A program made the position numbers and the translations under genes. The notes beneath the pieces are model-generated. The model saw nothing but the letters and a program-made list of their open reading frames with translations, was not told the DNA's origin and did not search any database. Positions 28,385 through 40,040 of a DNA stretch of 64,000 nt are shown here, piece after piece; the first letter of the stretch is position 1, and every line of letters begins with the position of its first letter. The stretch is taken from assembly GCF_041146395.1 (NCBI RefSeq), contig NC_090990.1, positions 49,583,501 to 49,647,500 on the forward strand. The letters run 5' to 3'. This DNA comes from Eulemur rufifrons. Taxonomy: Eukaryota; Chordata; Mammalia; Primates; Lemuridae.

Positions 28385-28560
28385 AGACAATAACAGTTAC
28401 AGTGTATTGAGAGTTTACTGTGGTGCCAGGCAATAGGCCAAGCATTGTACACCAGTTTCGAATTATGAACCTGAGCCTCAGAGAAATTATTTGCTCAAGA
28501 CCATCCACCTAGTAAGTGGTAGAATGACGACTTCAACTCCAGTGCCCTTGTATGTCATCT
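28385..28560. repeat. MIR fragment
   Basis: 'gtgccaggcaataggccaagcattgtacac' and 'cctgagcctcagagaaattatttgctcaagaccatccacctagtaagtgg' show MIR structure. Confidence 0.65.
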
Positions 28561-28889
28561 ATTCTTCCTCATTCTGACTCTCATTACTCAAAGACCCAAA
28601 GGGACCACAGTCAAGCCACCCTTAGCTACAAGGAGTGGAGGTGGGGAACCCCACCACTTGGGGGTGACTAGGAGCTGAACAGTGCTGAGTCTCTCCTGCA
28701 GCCAGCTTTTCTCCTAGCCAGAATCCTGGGGCCAGTCCTTTTAATAAGCCTAGAAGGCCTCCCATGGAGAAATTAAATCTCACATCCCATTGGGAGTCGC
28801 AAGGGTGTGCATCCCCCCAATCTTCTGCCATATACCCTGAAAGAGGAATATAATTTCCTGACAAGGAAAAATCAGGAATACAAAAATGA

Positions 28890-29090
28890 ATAGTCCATGT
28901 CCAGACCAGTCAGGACAGACCAGCCACTCTCGTTACAGTAGTAGCCTCCATACACTGACCTCTCCAGATCCAATGACTGTCACATACATCAACCATCCAG
29001 GGCACACTGACCATCTCAGACAGACTACTCTGGACATACTGACCACTAGGAGATACTGACCATCCTGGATATGGTGATCACGTGCACTCA
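28890..29090. repeat. degenerate tandem array around an 'actgaccat' motif
   Basis: Repeated variants of cacactgaccatctcagaca, catactgaccactaggagat, actgaccatcctggatat and tacactgacctctccagatc follow one another at a loose spacing of about 20-32 bp. No family was recognised. Confidence 0.5.
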
Positions 29091-29379
29091 CCACAGTATA
29101 GAAGCCTTCTATCAGTACAACAGGGCAGAGTGAAGCGGAGCAGGCTAAAACTGCTTAGAGGCCTGGATGGACCATCTTCTATATTTTATCTGTGTAAAAA
29201 ACCCTTTGGTATATTTCCCCAGTATGAAGCCAATAAAACAGTCCAATTATTTAGTGCACATATGAAAATCTTACCTAAAAACTTATAAATATTGGCATTT
29301 ATAAATTGAGGCTAGATACTAAGGACTCTGAAGATATTGACAAATGCCTAAGTCTGAACCTTTCTACACATCTTCAAAA

Positions 29380-30560
29380 ACCACACAGATCAACAAGGAC
29401 AGCAAATAAAATCACAATTTTATCTACCACATAACCAGGAAATAGAATATTGCATACTCCCATTTCATTTGAATGGGGAAATAAATAACTGAAATCAGTG
29501 ACTGATTCACAGTACCAGCTATGGAGCCCAGGCAGAAGTGGAGAGGTAGGCAGAAATTACTTGAGAAAGTGAGAATGCAGTGGGTTCCCAGAGAGTCCCA
29601 CACTAAGTGGAGAAATGCTAAGAATAGCTGTACCTAATCAGAGCACCTGCTACTGGGGAGTCGAAGGGGCTTGAAAGTGCATGGGCCCAACCTTTACATC
29701 TTGAGAGGGTACTGCTTCTGGGAGAGAAAAAAGGCACTCAGAAGGAAAAGGCATCGCTTAGAAATTTGGTGATGAAGAATAGGGAAGACTAAAGAAGTTG
29801 GAAATTAAAGATTCTACAGAAAGAAGAGTTTCATCAAATCTAAGACACACGAATCTCTCCCTAACATTCCCTACCCCATGCAAAAAAAAAAAAAAAAAAA
29901 AAAAGGAAAAAGATGCTGTTTATTAAAGAAATTGCATGTCACTGCACCAACTGAAGAGGGCACTCTTGGGCTAAGAAACCTAGTAAGCCTCTCAAATCTT
30001 TCAGCCCCATCGGTAGTCATGGATGGCCCAGGAAAATCCAAGTCTTGAAAATGAACCAAAAAAGTCTGCCATCATTCAAAATTGTTTTTAAAAGAAAAAT
30101 TGAGAATCAAAATTCTTCAGCTGATGGAAATAATCAAGACCCAACTTCAAACCAGAGGAAACTATGGCATAACACTCCCAGATAAATCAAATAGTATTAG
30201 ACAAGCAATGGCAGATACAAAAAAAAAAAAAAAGCACAAATCAGACATTCACAAATGCAGAATAGAAATGGGCACAAAACAAAAATTTGTGAAACAAGTT
30301 GATCGAGGACAGGAAAAAAGTGAAGGATGACACTGATTCTGAAAATTAGGACTAAATTACAATGTATATAAGAGGGTACAAATTCAAAAAAATATACAAA
30401 GGAGACATAGAAAAGTGGAATAAAAGTTTCCAAGAGAATTAAAATGAAGAAAAAGTGGAATGCTTAGAAAGAAAATAATAGCTATAGAAGACAAAGAAGA
30501 TCTAATACACCTGTAATTGAATTTCCTAAAGAAGAAAAAACAATGACTCAAGACTAACAT
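29380..30560. repeat. A-rich region, possible L1/HAL1-type 5' or ORF1 region
   Basis: Long A-rich sequence ('acccaacttcaaaccagaggaaactatggcataacactccc', 'gaaaaaagtgaaggatgacac') resembles the coding strand of old LINE ORF1 regions, but I cannot align it confidently. A pure A run sits at 29881-29904. No gene supported. Confidence 0.35.
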
Positions 30561-30597
30561 TCAAAGCTAAAAACCAATAAAACTTACCAGAAAGTAA

Positions 30598-30797
30598 GCC
30601 TGGGCAACACAGTGAGACCCCATTTCTACCAAAAAAAAAAAAAAAAATAGCTGCGCGTGGTGGCATGCACCTGTAGTACCAGTTACACGGAGGGTGAGGA
30701 TCACTTGTGCCCAGGAGTTCAAGGTTATAGTGAGCTATGATTGTACCATGGCACTCTAGCCTGGGTGACATAGCAAGATCCTGTCTCTTAAAAATAA
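30598..30797 (+). mobile_element. 5'-truncated old Alu, sense
   Basis: Begins inside the left arm (GCCTGGGCAACACAGTGAGACCCC), then an A run and a right arm to 'gcctgggtgacatagcaagatcctgtctc', with an A-rich tail. Confidence 0.88.
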
Positions 30798-30879
30798 AAA
30801 TAAAACTTACCGAAAAACAAATTTAAAAATCTTGAATCTGCTGAATCTATATGTTAAAAGAGTATACCGTGGAACTGTG

Positions 30880-31497
30880 AAAACTGACTCAGAATGGTCG
30901 CATACAATAAGGGAAGATGACACTTCAAAAGATGATTTTCTTGATTTCCGGCCAGCTCGTGAGGCACCCATGTATGGAGCTCTTTCACCTTTCCCATGTG
31001 TTTCAAATGCCAAATGACCATAGAATGGTCCACGTTGAGTTCTTTGGCAACTTCTCATGTAGTTGTAAGAGGAGCGGCTTCAATAATTCCTCTCAATTGG
31101 TTGTCATCAACTTCCGATGACCGGCCACTGTGCTCCTCATCTTCACGGCTCTCGTCTCCTTTGCAAAACTTCTTGAACCACCACTGCATTCTACGCTCAT
31201 TAGCAGGTCCTGGGCCAAATGTGTTGTTGTTGTTACAAGTTGTCTCCACTGCTTTACAACCCATTTTGAACTCAAATAAGAAAATTGGAATTTGCTTTTT
31301 GTCTAACATCATTTCCATAGTCTAAAATAAATATAAAATAAATAGCAAGTAATAAGTCATTAGCAAAAAAAAAAAAAATAAAGCGAGAAATGCACATTAA
31401 AATGATGTGTAACATAACCACATTTAAGAATGTATTCCAATAGCAAATGGCAAATTTCCACAATGCTAAAACCGCAATTACTTTCACACCAACCTAA
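30880..31497 (-). mobile_element. Hsmar1-type mariner, 5' half, antisense
   Basis: On the minus strand the terminal repeat TTAGGTTGGTGTGAAAGTAA (start 31497) is nearly the Hsmar1/MADE1 terminal repeat, and TA follows it at 31498-31499. The transposase starts at ATG 31318 and stays open for 87 codons (to 31055): MLDKKQIPIFLFEFKMG, a helix-turn-helix region, WWFKKFCKGDESREDEEHSG. Homology continues in another frame through FEVSSSLIVCDHSE near 30890, where the element is cut off. Human SETMAR contains the domesticated relative. This copy is a fragment and not SETMAR. Confidence 0.9.
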
Positions 31498-31499
31498 TA

Positions 31500-31641
31500 A
31501 ACAATAAACAATGAACAAAAATGTATTAATGAAAATAAAAGGATTTGTTCTGTAAAATTAGGATTTAGTCAAAAGGCCACACTCAAGGACATAGAGGGTC
31601 ACATGTGGCCGTAAGGCTGAAGGTTCCCCACCCCTGGCTTA
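31500..31641 (-). mobile_element. end fragment of a hAT-like DNA transposon
   Basis: The reverse strand begins CCAGGGGTGGGGAACCTTCA and reads 'cacatgtgaccctctatgtccttgagtgtggccttttgactaaatcc'. I recognise this as a common nonautonomous DNA-transposon end but cannot name it surely. It directly abuts the Hsmar1 copy, which probably inserted into it. Confidence 0.6.
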
Positions 31642-31949
31642 GTTCATTCACTAAAAAAACTTTTTTAGTTGGCTCACAAAATTCAAGTCTTTAAAGTAAA
31701 CAGTGAGCATATTTAAAGTAATTCTGAAAGATAGGCAAAGTATACAAGGAAAATGCAAACAGTAAGAAAACAGAGGTTGTGATTCTGATATGAGGGAAAG
31801 TAGAATTCAGACCCAAAAGTGCTAAATAAGATAAAAAATACAGTTCACACAATTTGCACAATCCACAATAAAGATATAATAGATATGAATATCTAGGCAC
31901 CAAAGAACACAGAAATCTGTACAGTGGACAGGCACAGAAGCGTAGACAT

Positions 31950-31972
31950 TTTTTTTTTTTTTTTTTTTTTTT
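31950..31972. repeat. poly-T run
   Basis: Pure T run of about 22 bases. Confidence 0.95.
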
Positions 31973-32038
31973 ACAGATTTATGCCCTGTATTTATCTAGT
32001 TGCAGAAATTATAAAATAAGTTTCTAGGAGATTAATAG

Positions 32039-32416
<378 letters not shown>

Positions 32417-32436
32417 AATACTTTTTAAACTTAAAT

Positions 32437-32900
32437 TTTTTTCCAACTTAGTATTTGTAAACTTTCCCACCTATATAAAAGTTTAAAGAATACTACACCC
32501 AGGGCTTTTTACACAGAATCAGCAACTAAATATTTTTACTACATTTTCTTTCTCCACTGCATCCCCATCACCTTTTTTTTTTTTTTTTTTTTGCCAATAC
32601 TATCAAAAGAAGGTTATAGACAACACGGCACTTCATCTAGGGTGACAAACCATCTTGATTTGCTCAATACTGCCCAGTTTTGGCAATGAAAGCCCTGACT
32701 TCAAGGAAATCCCCCAATCCCAGGCAAACCAAGACTGTTGACCATCCTACCCCTAAATATTTTAGTATGTATTTCTTAATAATTTCCTACACAATCACAA
32801 TGCTATTTTCATAACTAAGGAAATGAACATAAAAATAATTACATATTATCATCTAATCATATCATGTTTATATTTGCCTAATTGTCCCAAACTATGTTCT
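32437..32900. mobile_element. old L1 3' region fragment (orientation uncertain)
   Basis: 'tttagtatgtatttcttaataatttcctacacaatcacaatgctattttcataactaagg' and 'tgcctaattgtcccaaactatgttct' resemble L1M 3'-region sequence. A T run (about 32573-32592) is embedded. Confidence 0.5.
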
Positions 32901-33232
32901 GTGGCTGCCTCTGTACACGCGCACACATACACACAGCTACCCTAAAATTATGGTTTTCCCTTTGTAATCAGTAAATGATCTGTGGGGTGATACTCTGAGA
33001 AGTTATACATAAACAGTTCCCCCAAGAATCTTCATTTAATGGTCTTAATATCAGCTAATAATACTTTCCTGAATGAATTATTATCTTGAGAGTTGCAAAA
33101 TGGTCATTTTCTAATATCATTTCTTCTATAGTGATTAGATGATATTTTTCTATAAAAAAGAGCTTACCCCTTTCCTATCCCCACCCAAGCAGGGTGGGGG
33201 ATTGGTATCACTATGGAGTATGGAATAATTGA

Positions 33233-33530
<298 letters not shown>

Positions 33531-33919
33531 CCTAATCTGTGTGTATGTTTTTTTTTTTTTTTTAACTCAACAATACTATTCACAACAACAAAAAACCTTT
33601 AGTATTATATAATATCAAAGAATGTCCTTGCATAAGATGATAACTTTTTTGTTTCGAATTTGTATTATGAAAATGTCTAAACTATCTAATGATACCCAAA
33701 TAACTATCATCCACCTCCAACACTTATCAATCCTTGGCCAATTTTCTTTCATCGATATCCTCATCCACTTCCCCATGCTTGGACTATTTTCAAGTGAACC
33801 CCGGGTTCAGTGATGACTGAGAACTTCACGACGTAGTGTGCATGTCTCACGGCTCTTCACCATCTGGTCCTGACTAATTTTCCAGGTTCATCTCCCGCCA
33901 CATCCCTGTGAGCCTTATA

Positions 33920-34170
33920 TCCCAGCTGTTTCAAACTAAGATACGGCCACATCATTCTTCAAACATGCCTTGCTCTTTGGGACCTCTTTGTCTGTGTGTG
34001 TGTTATTCCATCTTCCTAGAATGTTTCTTCTTCTCTGCTAGGAAGAGAAGTCAAACACTTCATCTTTCAGGGTCCGGCTCACGTCCCCTTGCCATGAAGG
34101 CTCCTCTACGTGTGTCCCTGTAGCACTTCGCACAGGTTCAGCTGCACTCCTTATCACACTGCACAGTCTG
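33920..34170 (-). repeat. L2-like 3' fragment
   Basis: 'cattccatcttcctagaatgtttcttcttctctgct...cacttcatctttcagggtccggctcacgtccccttgccatgaaggctcc' follows the reverse-strand L2 3'-end layout. Confidence 0.55.
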
Positions 34171-34394
34171 CGGGACCAGCCTGCCACAGGGCCCGATAGG
34201 AGGAAGAAACTTGGTAAACACAGGCCATTGAAAGTTTTGAAAAAATGCTTTCAATTGACTTAAACCTTTAAATCTATGGTGGTATTCAAATAAAATATAC
34301 AACACTTACTGCTGTAATACTGAAGTGAAAAGCCATTCATAACTGAGACATTCATAAAATAAAAGATCAACTGCCTTGACTATTTAAAGACAAA

Positions 34395-35150
34395 TTTTAT
34401 GTGCAAGGAAATACTCTGAGAAGTTAAAAGAAGAGTGAATGACTTAGAAGAAAATTTCAAGTAAAGGTAATAGAGAAAATATTGATATCCAGAGCCTACA
34501 AAGAGCACCTACAAATCAATTAGAGAGAAACTCAATAGAACAACGGGTAAAAGATATTAACAGGGACAGATAATTCACAAAAGAAATACAAATGATAAAT
34601 AAACATATGAAAAATTGTTCAACCTCCCAATTAGGGAAATAAAAAGAATGACCAAAAACCATTTTTAACTATTAAATGTCAAAAATGAAAAATACTAATA
34701 ACAGTCAGGGTTGTGAGGTTATAAGGTAAAGAGAAACTCTCATATACTCTCACAGACATATAAACTGTTAGTCATTTTGGAGGTCAAACAGTGAGTATGT
34801 ATCAAAATTAAAAATTCATATACCCTTTGATCTTATAATTTGATTTCAAGGAATCTATCCTACAGAAATACATATGTGCACATAAGGATATCCATCTGAA
34901 GTTATGGTTGAAACAAACAGCAAAAACTGGAAATAACCTAAAATCCGACAGTAAGTCTGTAGCTAAGTAATAAATAATAAATCATAGTACACTTATATAT
35001 GGTATACTCTGCATTGGAATTGTTTCTAGATACATTATTAATGAAAACTATGAACAATATGTAGATTATGATACCCTTTATGTAAAAAATATTTGTGTGT
35101 ATGTATATGTATATATGTGTGTTGAATAGTAAATTCACAACTCAGGCATA
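34395..35150 (+). mobile_element. old sense L1 (ORF2 3' part)
   Basis: 'gaaaatattgatatccagagcctacaaagagcacctacaaatc', 'gggttgtgaggttataaggtaaagagaaactctcatatactc', 'tttgatttcaaggaatctatcctacagaaat' and 'gtagattatgatacccttt' trace L1 ORF2 into the 3' region. Heavily mutated. Confidence 0.8.
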
Positions 35151-35229
35151 CAGAAAATAAAACAACAATTATTTTTCTATAATTCAATCTAATTTCTGTT
35201 CTGAATCCCCATGGTATCACTATAGATAC

Positions 35230-35825
35230 AGTCTCAGTGAATTTGGAGTTTCTCATTCCTTTTGTTCCAGGACTGTGTCTGAGTCCCAAAGCACCAGGAG
35301 CTGGGACAGCAGTCAGTCCATCTGATACTCGAGGTCACCTGTCAACACAGGCACCTGCCAAGATATCCACCTTCATGTCTGAGTCTTGGTGGTCAGTTCA
35401 CACAGGTGTTCCCGTCCTGCCAGTCCAGTGGTTCTCTCTGCTACTTCTCCACCCTGCCCATGGGCACAGAAATCATTCAGCAGGCCCAGGACTCATTTTG
35501 CTGCTCTTGCTCCCTGCCAGGGCCTTCGAATGTCTGGGAGGCAACTCTGCGATTCTGCCCCAGAGACAAACTGCCAAGCCTCCCATTCTAGAACCCTCCA
35601 AAATCTTTTTTCCCCACTTTCTCTCAGGCTCCTGTCTCCCTGTCTCCCAGAGGGAACAGTCAAGAGCGGGGAAAGCGATGACGGGGGATCCCTCTGTCCT
35701 CGGATCTGACCCTCACAACGCCCTGTGCTTGTCGAGTCTCTTCCCTCTCTCCCTGTGGCAATGGGCACAGAAGAGCCATGCTGTTTGGAAGGTGGCAGCA
35801 AGGGAGGGTTTTTATTAATATTCCT
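35230..35825. other. GC-richer stretch with the longest open frame of the window, unrecognised
   Basis: An open frame of 193 codons (35237-35818, +) contains leucine-rich patches (SLLLLHP, LILLLLLPARAF). It shows no domain I know, and overlapping frames on both strands are also open for about 100 codons. It sits between two L1 3' fragments. Low stop density from base composition is the simplest explanation; an unrecognised LTR or insert is possible. Confidence 0.3.
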
Positions 35826-36000
35826 AAATGTTTTCCTGCCATATCCTTTACATACATTTATTCATATATGGAAATGTAGAAGAAAGGTCTAGAAAGATCT
35901 ATGTCAAACGGTTAATAGTGGCTGCCTCTGAAGAAGGCAGTGGAAAGTGGGGAACTGCAATTCTAGCATGTGCTGGGAAGGAGCTGGAGCTTGACATTTG
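35800..36000 (+). mobile_element. L1-like 3' fragment
   Basis: 'tttacatacatttattcatatatgg...gtctagaaagatctatgtcaaacggttaatagtggctgcctctgaag' resembles the end of old L1 elements. Confidence 0.5.
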
Positions 36001-36874
36001 TGAACCTGTTAATATAACTCCCCACACTCCAAACTAGAGGTCCAGAAGCACAAGAAAACATGACGTGTACACGCGATAGCCCCGTTTCTCCTCCTTTCTT
36101 GCTGATTCTTCACAGGAAGAGCAGGGATAGAATCAATAAGTAATGGATCCGTGCAAAGAGTTTCTGATCTATATTTAATGCCCAGTTGGACTTACCAGTG
36201 GACCCCAAAACCCCATTTTATCTTCATTGTTTCAAACTCCTCCTGCGTTGAATTTTGATTTTTGTCACTAAAGCTGTTTGGGATTAGGAAAGTAAATTGA
36301 TACATTCACTCCTTCACCACACTTGACTGTCTTTTAGTTCAAGTCTAAATAGGGAGACCTAACGTGGAGGAAGAGGGAAGGCAAAAGGGCATGATCCAGT
36401 AGAGCACTAGTCCCACAAGACTCTTGCCAACATTAGTGGAAGGGGAAGGAGACCCATGTATTTGGAACAAGGGTGCACCTGTCTCATTGTATACAAGCCT
36501 CTGTTCTTAGCCTTGGATGCTTCAGTGACTTGGATGGAAGTAAAATCATACTGATTAGATTTACAGCTGGGAGGGATCACCATCTAGATAAAAGAATCAA
36601 GATTTCAAATGACCTTGAGTCTAGGTCAAAACAAAAAAAAAGGCAATTTAATGGAAATAAATGCTAAGTCTTATATTTAGGTTTAAAAAATTCAGTTACA
36701 AAAGTATGGAATGGGAGGAATTTGGCTTGATAACAATTTATATGAAAATATTCTGAGATTTTAGATAACTCTACACTAGCTCAACCTAACGTTAAAAAAT
36801 CTTCTGTATCCCAAAAAACAGCTGATATAATCTTCGCTCCTATAATAGTAGTATTGTGTTCATATTAATGAAAG

Positions 36875-37000
36875 TGATTATATCATTATGTTCAGCATTG
36901 GAAATATTTCCAGATATATTTATTGTTAATGAAAAATATGGACACTATCTAGATTATGATACCATTTATGTAAAAAATAGGTGCTCACGTGTGTCTACAT
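36875..37000 (+). mobile_element. L1 3' fragment, second copy of the 35.0-kb segment
   Basis: 'cagcattggaaatatttccagatatatttattgttaatgaaaaatatgg...ctagattatgataccatttatgtaaaaaat' is clearly similar to 34990-35090. Confidence 0.65.
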
Positions 37001-37368
37001 TTAGGTTTCAACATTCAGTGGCAGAAGTATAACCTTCATAAATTTAAAAAATGCTTTGAATCCTTCCTCATGGCCATAATTTTGTTAAACTTGAATATAG
37101 CAGTTGGGCAATATCTGAAGTACTTAGGAGGGTCTGGGTCCTATTTTTTAGAAAAATATTGTGAAAGAAGAAAATATTCAAAGGAGAGTGAAAAGAATGT
37201 AGGAGAAGAAGGAAAGTATGAAAGGGGAGGGGATAGTGTTGGTATTCTTCAGCTACTGAGGAGTTATAATGAGCAGTCCAAGGCAGAACAAAGCCAGAAC
37301 ATGCAGCCCAAGACAAAACATAGGCAGAACAGTGACAAAATGCTATAAGTGACAGAACGCTAAAAGAA

Positions 37369-37369
<1 letters not shown>

Positions 37370-37400
<31 letters not shown>
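37370..37400. repeat. poly-A run
   Basis: About 31 consecutive A bases. Confidence 0.95.
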
Positions 37401-37402
<2 letters not shown>

Positions 37403-37479
37403 AGGGCCTATAACAGTTACAATTATCCCATTATGGTTAAGGCTGAATTCTCTCTCCTCTGTGTCCCTTGCCAACTGGG

Positions 37480-37499
37480 ATGATGATGATGATGATGAT
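37480..37499. repeat. (ATG)n / (TGA)n microsatellite
   Basis: Seven imperfect trinucleotide units, atgatgatgatgatgatgat. Confidence 0.9.
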
Positions 37500-37509
37500 A
37501 TGAACAATA

Positions 37510-37610
37510 ATGGTTAGTGTTTACTAAGTGTTTTTCCCACAGTATCTCATTTAATCCTCACAACACTGCTATGAGAGTCAGAAAGGTTAAGTAACTTGCC
37601 CAAGGTTTGA
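37510..37610. repeat. MIR fragment
   Basis: 'ctcatttaatcctcacaacactgctatgagagtcagaaaggttaagtaacttgcccaagg' is MIR core. Confidence 0.75.
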
Positions 37611-37645
37611 CTGTCCATCCACAAACTCACAAAAGAGGGAATGGT

Positions 37646-37994
37646 AGTCCGTTTGGGTTGCTGTAACAAAATACTACAACCCAGATGCATTGTAAACAAC
37701 AGAAATTTCTTTCTCACAGTTGTAGAGGGTGGGAAGGCCAAGATCAAGGGACATTTGGTCTCTGGTGAGGGCCCGTGTTCTGGCCCATAGGTGGCCTTCT
37801 TGCCATGTTTTCACATGGTGGAGAGGCAAGCAACCCTCTGGGACCTTTTTTCTAAGAGTACTAATCCATTCACGAGGGCTCCACCCTCATGGCCTAATCA
37901 CCTCTCAAAGGCTCCACCTCCTAATACCCAGAGTATTGGCAATCAGATTTCAACATACAAATTTTGGGGGACACAAACACTCAGACCATAGCAG
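37646..37994 (-). mobile_element. MaLR-type LTR, antisense
   Basis: 'ccgtttgggttgctgtaacaaaatactacaac', 'aacaacagaaatttctttctcacagttgtagagg', 'cacatggtggagaggcaag', 'gggctccaccctcatggcctaatcacctc' and 'tttgggggacacaaacactcagaccatagcag' trace a reverse-oriented MaLR/MLT-type LTR. No internal region. Confidence 0.8.
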
Positions 37995-38148
37995 AGAGGA
38001 TAGCCCAGTATGTCTATATTTCATACAACTTTTGCTCTAGTCATCTAAGACACTTCAGCAAAAAGACAGTTCAGCCTATTTGACAATTCAGCACAGGGGC
38101 TGATACATAGCAGGGGTTCAGTGCATGTTAGTTGAAGGAGAAAGAATA

Positions 38149-38967
38149 CAGGCAGTCCCTGGGTTACGGACACCCCAACTTACAGCATTCCGTACTTGCT
38201 AATGGGCTCCCAAGGCTCCCCATAAGGAAAATTTGTCATCAAATAATTAAATTAATAATTAGGGAACTAGTTTCTTCTGCGAAGCATGGCGTAAGCAGTT
38301 TGTTGGTACAGCATCTTTATGAGCAACTAGTCTCATTGTTTATACAGTCGCTTAAGTACAACATCACTTTCATCTTATTTATTCAATTTTGTGAGTCTGT
38401 GTTTACCTGTATGACCATGCCTCCAAAGCAAAAGTCTACTGCAAGTCCAGGTGAGCATGCAGTGAAGAGAAAGGTAATGACAATGGAAACGAAATTAGAA
38501 ATAATTAAGCATTTGGAGAAAGGCCACATGCCACTATTCATTGGGAAAGCATTAAGCTGCAGTCGCTGGACTTTCAGAACAATTATCAAGGATAAACTGA
38601 GAATAATGGAACATGTGAAAGGCAATGCTTCAAGGAAGCATCGACTATTACTAAGCAGTGTAGTGGATTAATTATTGAAATGGAAAGGTTATTACTGAGC
38701 TGGTTAGAAGATCAAAATAAGTATAACATTCCTATTAGCCTAAGAATTAAAAGAAAGAGCACAATAGTTCTGTAACTTATTACATTACATGGGCATTATC
38801 ATTATAGCATTACACCGTATTATTACCACAAATGAGCCATTATAGTGTTGTTGTTATTATTATTATTACTGTATATGTGCTGTTCATCAGCGATCTGAGT
38901 TACATACAAATCCAACCTAAAGACGTTCTCAGGAACGTATCTCGTCTGTAACCCTGGGGACTGCCCG
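38149..38967 (+). mobile_element. Tigger (pogo-type) DNA transposon, internally deleted
   Basis: The ends are CAGGCAGTCCCTGGGTTACG at 38149 and the inverted, slightly changed copy ending 38967, each flanked by TA (38147-38148, 38968-38969). The length of 819 bp against about 2.4 kb for a full Tigger means most of the transposase is missing. Confidence 0.9.
38417..38671 (+). pseudogene. Tigger transposase N-terminal remnant
   Basis: From MPPKQKSTASPGEHAVKRKV the frame encodes a CENP-B-type helix-turn-helix start (VMTMETKLEIIKHLEKG, then a recognition-helix-like stretch and IIKDKLRIMEHVKG), as in Tigger/TIGD1-type proteins. It stops at 38669-38671. The catalytic DDE domain is absent. The open frame extends upstream to 38132, but that part is terminal noncoding sequence of the element. 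Domesticated relatives exist in mammals; this looks like an ordinary dead copy. Confidence 0.85.
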
Positions 38968-39069
38968 TAATCTATGAATGGGAGTAAACCATAGTGAACG
39001 AAGAAGGGCTTTGGAATAAAATGCTCTGCTGTGGTTACAGACCTTGAAATGAGTCGCATGTTTCTAGAG

Positions 39070-39285
39070 CAGTGCTTGTCCAGTAGAACGTTCTGTAACG
39101 ATAGAAATGTTCCATAACTGTGATGTCCAATAGGTAGCCACTAGCCACATGTGGCTGTTGAGCACTTGAAATGTGGCTAGTTCAACTGAGGAACTGAATT
39201 TTTAAGTATTTGATTTATTTTTACTTATTACATATAAATTTCAATAGCCACATGTAGCTAGTGGATGCCGTATCGGACAACGTAG
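39070..39285. mobile_element. MER5-type hAT (Charlie) element with 8-bp target duplication
   Basis: Starts CAGTGCTTGTCCAGTAGAAC and ends 'gtagctagtggatgccgtatcggacaacgtag'. The middle 'gccactagccacatgtggctgttgagcacttgaaatgtggctag' is typical MER5. Flanking ttctagag and ctctagaa match at 6 of 8 bases. Confidence 0.85.
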
Positions 39286-39859
39286 CTCTAGAAGCCTGAT
39301 TCCCCTTGCGTTTTCTGTACTTGAGTGCAGGAAGGGTGCAGGCCTTGTGTACCGTGTGAGCAGAGCACACACCAGGGGATTGTGCTGATGGTGTCAGATG
39401 TGGTCAGCTCACCCCGGGCTCATCTGGGCACCGCGTCAGGCTGGCTGAGGGGCCAGAGGCAGCATCAGCAAAACGCACTTCTGAGGGTAGCAGGAACTTT
39501 GAACCAACTGGGAGGATGCCCGGGTGGTCCCTGAGGCAGATAAACCAGAGAGGATCGCTAAGCTCCTTATGGGAGAACCTGTGGCTGAGAGGCCGTGCGA
39601 GTTATCAATGGGCAGGACTGCTTCCCCATCACCCACTGCTTATGGCTCCCTGGGGTGACCAAGTTCATGTGGAGAAAACAAAAATAAAGATGGCTTGTGG
39701 AATTTTAGGACATTTTACTGACTTTTTAGTGCAGCTTCTCCCAACCCCGTCCATAAAAGAATTCCTAAATCCCTATCTTTCTCCTTTACCTTGTGGCATT
39801 TTCTCCATTGCGTACCAAGCTTCAGCCATACAGGTACCTCTCTCCCCCACTGAATGAAG

Positions 39860-40040
39860 TGGAAAGAGCACCAGTTGGCACCCAAAACCTGATAGAATCT
39901 AGTTTACTTGCCATTTTAATGTCCTTACACAAATCATTTAACTCCTCTGCACCTCATTTTCCACATCTATAAATTGGGGATAATAATATTCAACTTACCC
40001 TATACACAAAATGCTGAGAGTACACAGTAGGTACTCAAAA
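39860..40040. repeat. MIR fragment
   Basis: 'gtccttacacaaatcatttaactcctctgcacctcattttccacatctataaattggggataataat' is MIR-like. Confidence 0.75.

Noticed and set aside
30082..30433. Lysine-rich frame and complementary Phe-rich frame in an A-rich stretch
   Set aside because: Low-complexity A-rich sequence, probably old LINE material; no start or splice support.
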